Shown here piece after piece: positions 52,879-64,000 of a stretch of DNA of 64,000 bases. How positions within the stretch are numbered: position 1 is the stretch's first letter; each line of letters starts with the position of its first letter. The notes beneath the pieces were generated by a model. That model had not been told where the DNA came from. It saw only the letters and a list, made by a program, of their open reading frames with translations, and ran no database searches. A program made the position numbers and the translations under genes. The stretch comes from Batillaria attramentaria (taxonomy: Eukaryota > Mollusca > Gastropoda > Batillariidae), in assembly GCA_018292915.2 (NCBI GenBank), contig JACVVK020000140.1, forward strand, positions 866,001 to 930,000, given 5' to 3'.

Positions 52879-54332
52879 AGTGCCGATGAAACAGTGGTCG
52901 GTCTACAGCTCGAAAGCTTGCCTAAAGAGGTAGGTCTTTAAATGGGCCTTGAGTCAGCGTGGGAAGGTCCTTAATGGTGACAGGTAAAGCGTTCCAGACA
53001 GAGGGAGCGGCGTAAGAAAATGAACGTTCGCCAGCTGACTTCAGAGTTGTTCTTGGAACCTTTAATAGTTTTTTTCTGATGATGAACGGAGAGTACGGGA
53101 GGGTTGGTAGGTTGTAAGCATTGCAGACAGGTACAGAGGGAGAGAGCCAGTCAGAATTGTTATTTTACCAGGAGCCTGAAATCAAAACCTCAAGCACCCG
53201 TGTGGAATTGTTAATAATAATAATAATGAGTATTGTATAGGCGCTTTTACCCAGTTTCCTGAATCGGCTCAAAGCGCCGCGAACTGAACACAACACGCAC
53301 GCTCACGTGAATCACACGCATTCTCTCACACACTGGACATAAACACATTACAATAAAGTGGTGCGAAGGGTCAGCTCAGCTATTTAAATTTCGGAATTTA
53401 GAATTGCATTTATTTTTCTAATTTTTCTCAATTGTTTCTCTTATTAACTTTTGGGTATTATTTCCTGTATTAACATGCGTACCATACTCCTTAAACAGCT
53501 CCTTTCCGTTTGGACGTGGTATGGTCGTGTTTTTTTTTTCTTTCCATGTATACATCGAGTTTTCACAGTAACGTGAATACGGAATTAATACACCACACGA
53601 GTTTGTTCATTTCGACCGAAAAACTGTGAGCATTAACGAGCAGTTTCAAATGCGTTCGTTAGGTCAGATAAATGAGATTGTCTGCCTAAAAATGATAGTA
53701 TGCACATTATTTGGGCACTGAACCGGTGGGTGGGTGTTTAGGAGTTTAACGTCCTTTTCCACCACATGAGGGTGATATCAAAGACAGGGCAGCGAGAAAA
53801 AGGCCAGCACAAATATTTGGCCCCGGGATTCGAACTCACGTACCGAGCATTGAAAGTCTAACGCTCTACCATTCGGCCACCCCGGCTCCCCTTGCGGTGG
53901 AATGTCTCATCAAATGAATTGAGATTTACTATGTGACATAACGAACGAATTGAAGAGTAAAGTAGACCCCAGAGTTACGTCCCATATAGACGTACCATCC
54001 ATCCTTTATAAGTTTTCCCTATGAACATGCACTGCTGTATACGTACCCTGGCGTAACTGTCCTCGTTTTTACTTGCCAGAATAGACCGCATCGTGGAAGC
54101 TGGCCTGATAGAGTACTGGAAGCGGAAATGGCGGCCATCGAATCAACGTTGTCACCCGGATGTTCGTCAAAGGAGCAGAGTGATCGCCCTTACGCAGACA
54201 CAAGCGGCTTTCTATCTTGCCGGTGTGGGGGTGGGGCTGGCCTCACTCACCCTGGGGATTGAGTGTCTTGTTAGTAAAATTAGACGTGGGGAGGTCAGTA
54301 GGCTGGACATACAACATAACTGTGAGGAGTAG
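49510..54332 (+). CDS. Gene 6: complete 7-exon ATD-less ionotropic receptor (IR/iGluR-like), 453 aa
   Basis: Exons are A 49510-49611, B 49830-49933, C 50361-50454, D 51020-51341, E 51587-51804, F 52376-52644 and G 54080-54332 (stop TAG). Exon B ends AG before a gtacat donor, so the split codon is Ser rather than Thr, and the sequon NFS replaces NFT. Exon D starts with Gln (QVDVALSIF) instead of Glu and shows several TM1-region changes (GTCFFSVLVMLLL, CHWWFGG). Its last base is A, giving Thr at the D/E junction. TM3 has the variant SSLAVSD after YSSKLT, and early S2 reads SSGASLESVLK. Exon F begins TTTNADY, similar to gene 1 and unlike the KTKI start of genes 2-5. All frames are open. Intron 6 (1.4 kb) has a (CT)n(CA)n tract, a headless SINE-B and a SINE-A. 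Intron 3 is an A/C-rich low-complexity stretch. Confidence 0.87.
49990..50165 (-). mobile_element. SINE-E-like tRNA-headed fragment, gene 6 intron 2
   Basis: On the minus strand there is a head (cctctgtaggtcatgtc-like region, ggttcgaaccccaag) followed by a ctccggctgc / ctccagattctccgg body. A shorter related piece lies at about 59985-60040. Confidence 0.5.
52812..52876. repeat. (CT)n(CA)n microsatellite, gene 6 intron 6
   Basis: CT repeats followed by CA repeats, about 165 bp after exon F. Confidence 0.95.
53208..53425 (-). mobile_element. SINE-B, headless, gene 6 intron 6
   Basis: (AAT)n tail followed by tattgtataggcgc and the body; the copy stops near aattgcatttattttt. Confidence 0.75.
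53726..53891 (-). mobile_element. SINE-A, gene 6 intron 6
   Basis: Full-length minus copy ending in ccaccccggctcccc. Confidence 0.85.
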
Positions 54333-54532
54333 GTAAGGACTCGGGATCTAGATATTTACTGATGGAGAACTTGTGACTGAGTCTGCGTTAGCCGAGTTAG
54401 GAAACTGGCCACTGCAGCACGCTGAGAGTTGGCAATAGGGAGGAATGGTGTTCACCCAAACAGTCCATGACTACTCGTCATAATGAATCCGTTTTCTAGA
54501 AGCATTTATGACTTCGTACAACATGGTGATTC

Positions 54533-54538
54533 AATAAA
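54533..54538 (+). terminator. Candidate polyadenylation signal AATAAA, gene 6
   Basis: The signal lies about 200 bp after the stop in the same context (gattcAATAAAAGG) as in the gene 5 flank. Confidence 0.5.
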
Positions 54539-54638
54539 AGGTCCTGCAGTCAAGTGCTGAAGTTCAAATTGCTAGCATGGAGAAGATGGTGACACGTTGA
54601 CCTTTACTGATTTTGATGTTCGCGGGTTCTCTCCCTGC

Positions 54639-54757
54639 GAGAGCCGGTTGGGGCCAAATATTTGTGCTGGCCTTTCTCTCGCTGCCCCGTCTTTGATATC
54701 ACCCTTATGTGGTGGAAAAGGACGTTAAACTCCCAAACACCCACCCCACCCACCCCT
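54639..54757 (+). mobile_element. SINE-A, 5'-truncated, 3' flank of gene 6
   Basis: Body and (CCCA)n-type tail in plus orientation; the head is mostly lost. Confidence 0.72.
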
Positions 54758-55028
54758 GCGAGAGGTCAGGTTAGTGTGTGTGTGGAGATTCAGAGGCGTT
54801 TTATTTCCACCATATCACCCTACCTCTTTTTCCCGCATGCATTATCAGGGGTAATATTTTTCATTATTTGCTTTGAGCTCTATCAGACGTGGCAACAATG
54901 TAAATACTTTGCTTCAACTCTTGTTTTGTTTGGAGAATCCTTATAGTTTGTGTTCGTGAAATTGGTAAATTTGGTCCTGTTTAAGCCGAGATGAAATTAA
55001 TACATTAGACTATTGCAAGTGTCTTTGC

Positions 55029-55030
<2 letters not shown>

Positions 55031-55101
<71 letters not shown>

Positions 55102-55223
55102 ATATGGATGTTCTTAGTAGGGTTTTTATTCCATGCGTTTATTTGTTGTTTGGTGTATAATTTACCTTTCGGATTATTAAAATAAATGCAATCACGGACG
55201 AGTATGATAATGCAAACTTGTCG

Positions 55224-55292
<69 letters not shown>
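55031..55292. repeat. (GT)n and (CA)n microsatellites upstream of gene 7
   Basis: Tracts at 55031-55100 and 55225-55292. They are inverted relative to each other and could pair in single-stranded DNA. Confidence 0.95.
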
Positions 55293-55294
<2 letters not shown>

Positions 55295-55797
55295 CAACAA
55301 GTGTGTAATATCAATACTCTATTGTGTCGCCAACTTTCTATCATTTTTCCGGGAACTAATTACTGCCCCAGGAAAACGGGTATCTAAAGATCAAAGGGAA
55401 ACAACCATCTGTTAGTCTGCGACTGGAAAAAACTCTAAACCTAAAGAGTTAAAGTAAAGATCATTATGGATCGCATTTTGTGTGCAACTTGCAAGCGCAA
55501 TTTTGCCTGTCACACCGAACAACCCACACGTACCAACACCCTTGTTAGGAGAAAATGTGTGGATTAAATTGCTGTATTGATCGCCTTCTCTCTTTAAATG
55601 TGTGTTTTGTGTATGGATAAAGGAATTCAAAAGGAAAAGGCAACTGAAAGGTTCTCCAGGAACTAATTAGACTTTTGCTGTGTTTGGATTACGAAACTAG
55701 CACACAAAGTTTAATTATTACCCATGCTGAACGAAAGAGGAACGATCAAAAGAAAAATAAAATAACAGAAAAAAGCCCAGCTCTTCTAAAACTAACA

Positions 55798-55839
<42 letters not shown>

Positions 55840-56436
55840 GCGCGCGCACACACTTGAAAAGGAAAAGAACCGTTCAACCGTTAAATGCAAAGGTTTGAGA
55901 CGCTTCGTGTATGTTGAAGACTAGACTGTGTCCATAGGCGGTCAAATAATTCGACTTGGTGAACACATACCACGTGGTTCGCAAGAAATTCGTTGTGTTG
56001 ATGGTTTGTAGATTCATAAATACTTATCTGCCTTCACCCCAATAGGATTGAAATATTCCCGTTTGTCGGCGATTCAGACGTGACGTCACATGAGCTCTCT
56101 GTGGAGACACCAAGTTTGACCCAAAACCCTCGTCAAACGGAACAGTAACTGACGAATATATGTGCTGAAGTGCAGCACTAGGGATGGACATGCAGTGTCG
56201 CCTTTTGCGATCCCAAAGACAGTTTGGATGTTTATGAGACGCTCTGGTTCAGGGAAACAGCTGGTGTGAACAATCTGCAAAGCTTCTTCTGTTTCAGCTG
56301 CCTGTAATGAACGAGTTCTTACCCGTTGCCATGTTTAGACTCTTACCTCTCGTAGCATACTTGCACTCAAAACTGATGTACGACATGTTTTTGTCAAGTT
56401 CTTCTTGAACCTGGTTAAGTCATTAGTGGTTTATGA

Positions 56437-56608
56437 GGGTGGGTGGGTGTTTAGGAGTTTAACGTCCTATTCCACCACGTAAGGGTGACATCAAAGACGG
56501 GACAACGAGAAAAAGGTCAGCACAAATATTTGGCCCCAGCCGGGATTCGAACCGACGACCCAAGAACTGAGAGTCCAACGCTCTACCGTTCGGCTATCCT
56601 GGCTCCCC
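56437..56608 (-). mobile_element. SINE-A, upstream of gene 7
   Basis: Full-length minus copy; the head end reads cggctatcctggctcccc. Confidence 0.82.
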
Positions 56609-57681
56609 GTGATTTATGTACCCATTGGAAGTCGTGCGCACTCAGTGTGAGAAAGTGATGCATAAAACAGTAGGATATGCTTGAAAAGTATTTGTGCTTA
56701 TGTACTAGCGTACAAAAGTGCACTCAAGGCGATCCTATCGAGTTGACCGAAACGTCGTGTCTAAACCCGCAATAAGTATATGGTCAGAGATCCTTTTCCT
56801 TTCAGGCTGCAGCTCTTTGGAACCAACTTCCTAAATCACTTAGACACACAGAGTCCAGTGCGAGCGTCAAACGCTGCCTCAAAACCCACCTATTTAAAAC
56901 TGATTACTGATTTACTCTGCCCTTCCACACCGTGTCAGCCTGCTTGTTGTGAGATATTGTTTAACTTTAAATGTTCCTGTGAGTCTGTCTGTATGAAAGT
57001 GGTGTATGTTGTTATGATGTACGGCGCTTAGAGCCTGTTTCGTTTCAGGTATAGGCGCCTCATAAGTCATCATTATTATTATTATTATTATTCCTGAATA
57101 ACTAATGTGTGTCCACAGTCGGCCAAATAGTCGGACGCGGTTGGGGGTGTAATCGTTGTATGGGTTTTTCGCAGACTATCAAGTAGGATTGAAACATCTC
57201 TGTAGAGACGCCGAGTTTGACTTGTCCCTTGTCAATCTCCACAGTGTTTGACAAATATTTGCACGGCGTCTGCATCGCACAGATACTGACAGACAGGGAG
57301 TGTCGACTGTTGCTATCATGCATATAGCTTTCATGTAGACGAGGCATGCTGGCTGACGAAGAAACACTGAGAATGTGCGAACACATTACAAAATTAATGT
57401 TTCTTACCAGTCCATATTCCAGTACTTACAAAATGAGGCCTTAACTAGATCTGCATTAGATTACTCTGTCCGTTGGACATGCGCGACTTTCTCACACAGA
57501 ACACACTGCATTACAGCTGAACTGCAGTCACTTGCCACAAACTCCATGCCTTCGCTTGTTGTGCATCACACATCGTTTTGGCCATAAACAATTCGCAAGG
57601 GACAAAGCCTTGCTGACCAGCTCTCTGGGAATTCTCAGCTCGCATTTTTCCAGCTGCACAATTCAAACGCTATCTCTGAAA

Positions 57682-57827
<146 letters not shown>

Positions 57828-58249
57828 TTATGATCAGCCGCTAATAATACGGCAAATATGGCAGAAACGCTTCGTGTATGTTGAAGACCGGGTCGTGGTG
57901 GCAACATCGACGTGGCTCGCAAACAATTGCATGGGTTGCTCACAAATTAATAAACATTTGCCTTTTTCCCTTTATTTTTGTAAGTCTGATTCAGACATGA
58001 CGTCACAAAAGCTAAATGTTGAGACACCGAGCGTGACCAAGAAACCCTTGTCAAAACTCCACTGCGTTTGACATAATTGTATCTGTATCGGTTTCTGCAC
58101 CCCGCAGTGATTCTGACAGGCAGTGTCGACTGTTGGCGGTTATGCCACATATTATTTTCATGTAGAGGAGACTACTAGTTCACGAAGAAACACTGAGAGG
58201 ATGTTATCACACTACAGCGTGATATGGGGTCGAGTTTCAAGAACCCTGT

Positions 58250-58815
58250 TTTGCGAGTGGTACAGTTTGTAGTGATTTTTGTTGTCACGACAAAGCGTGA
58301 TTTTTGTTATTTTGATATTTGGTAGGGCAAGGTGCATGCCAGAGGGTTTGCAAGAGGAGGCAAGCTGCCAGTGAAGTTGGGACATTTTGCGCACGAGTGG
58401 CAGAGGGGACGCGATTTGATTTGGATGAAGTAGCTTTCTGGCCTAAACAGAAAGTAGACTAGCACTACCCCAGTGAGGCCTGAGCGGAAAGGAGACATTC
58501 ATTTAAAAAACAAAAACAACAACAACAACAACAACAAACAACCCTCCTGTCAGGCAGGTGCCCTTGAATGGTATGTGCATGGTATTTATTTATTTATTTA
58601 TTTGTTTATTTATTGATTTTTTAATATTATTATTTATTTATTTTTTATTTTTTATTTTTTTGGGGGGGTGGGGGGGGGGGGGTCAGATTGGGGTGACTAA
58701 GATGCCTGAGGCTAATAAGGAATACATTGGCATTTTGAGGCCTCGTGCAGTTGTGCTCTTTGATCTGCAAAAGTTTCTTACCAACCTCGACCAGCCTGCG
58801 TTCATTCCTAATATG
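58250..58815 (-). mobile_element. Element Y, copy upstream of gene 7
   Basis: It is in inverted orientation relative to the gene 1 intron 1 copy, with an internal (TTTA)n/T-rich and G-run stretch (about 58580-58682). It ends about 85 bp before the gene 7 ATG and replaces the proximal flank conserved in genes 1-6. Confidence 0.6.
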
Positions 58816-58900
58816 TTACCCCATTTCGGTTTTGAATAAACTTAGTCTGACTTTCACTTTGACCTGTGTTTCCAAATCAAGCGTTCTAATACCGTAGACG

Positions 58901-63719
<4,819 letters not shown>

Positions 63720-64000
63720 GTTAGTACACACTTACAAATTTTCTGGATCTGACACTGTTTATAAACAAACAAACAACACCAACAACCCAACATAATAATA
63801 ACTGTACTTGGTGCACATTTCTGTGCAGATATTACACCGCGTTTGGAGTGCTTTCTTTTGAAATCCAGCTGTCGTTTAGGTCTGTTCCAGGGCGTAGTGT
63901 GGGCCACATGTTCGGTAATCTGTGTCCTACCAAAGGCAAATAGTCAAGGGTGGGTGATTGGGGGGGTGTTTGGGGGAGGTTAACGTCCTTTCCACTACAT
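63720..64000. other. Start of gene 7 intron 5
   Basis: Downstream of the exon E donor (AAG then gttagt) the sequence is non-coding and A/C-rich, and it ends in the 3' end of a minus-strand SINE-A. Exon F should follow beyond the window. Confidence 0.7.
63949..64000 (-). mobile_element. SINE-A, cut by the window end, gene 7 intron 5
   Basis: The tail and ggttaacgtcctttccac are visible before the window stops. Confidence 0.65.

Overview
The window looks like metazoan nuclear DNA, most likely from a gastropod mollusc (my guess is a caenogastropod of the Littorina type; this is inference). The signs are multi-exon genes with GT-AG introns, very long (CA)n, (CT)n and (GA)n tracts, many tRNA-headed SINEs, and a lophotrochozoan-style receptor family. 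There are no operons, ribosome binding sites, CRISPR arrays or prokaryotic genes.

The main content is a head-to-tail tandem array, all on the + strand, of one gene family. It consists of ATD-less ionotropic glutamate receptor-like proteins, probably the protostome chemosensory 'ionotropic receptor' (IR) branch. I count six complete copies (genes 1-6), the last exon of an upstream copy (gene 0) and the first five exons of a downstream copy (gene 7). Every complete copy has the same seven coding exons (A-G) with intron phases 0,2,0,1,0,2 and encodes about 441-454 residues. A and B start ligand-binding lobe S1, and C and D complete S1 and carry TM1 and most of the pore loop. E carries TM3 and the start of S2, F most of S2, and G the end of S2, TM4 and a short tail. 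Gene starts are at 2325, 13432, 23152, 31865, 42811, 49510 and 58901.

Layout: 79-322 gene 0 last exon; 2325-11141 gene 1; 13432-21292 gene 2; 23152-28820 gene 3; 31865-38484 gene 4; 42811-47170 gene 5; 49510-54332 gene 6; 58901-63719 gene 7 (runs off the end). Genes 4 and 5 are the most recent duplicates, being alike through introns and flanks. Intergenic DNA and introns are filled by at least five tRNA-headed SINE families, a deleted hAT transposon with its 8-bp target duplication, several inverted-repeat elements, and minisatellites of 25, 32 and 38 bp.

The points most worth a second look are: a roughly 50-copy 38-bp minisatellite that runs to within 7 nt of the exon D acceptor of gene 7 and carries a branch-point-like CTAAC in nearly every unit; a splice-acceptor-like AG just before the putative ATG of six of seven copies, together with the absence of any signal peptide, hinting at an unseen upstream exon; a CAAATACTAG-like motif about 76 bp upstream of the ATG in several copies; and transposon insertions present in one but not the other of the gene 4/5 pair, which order the events.
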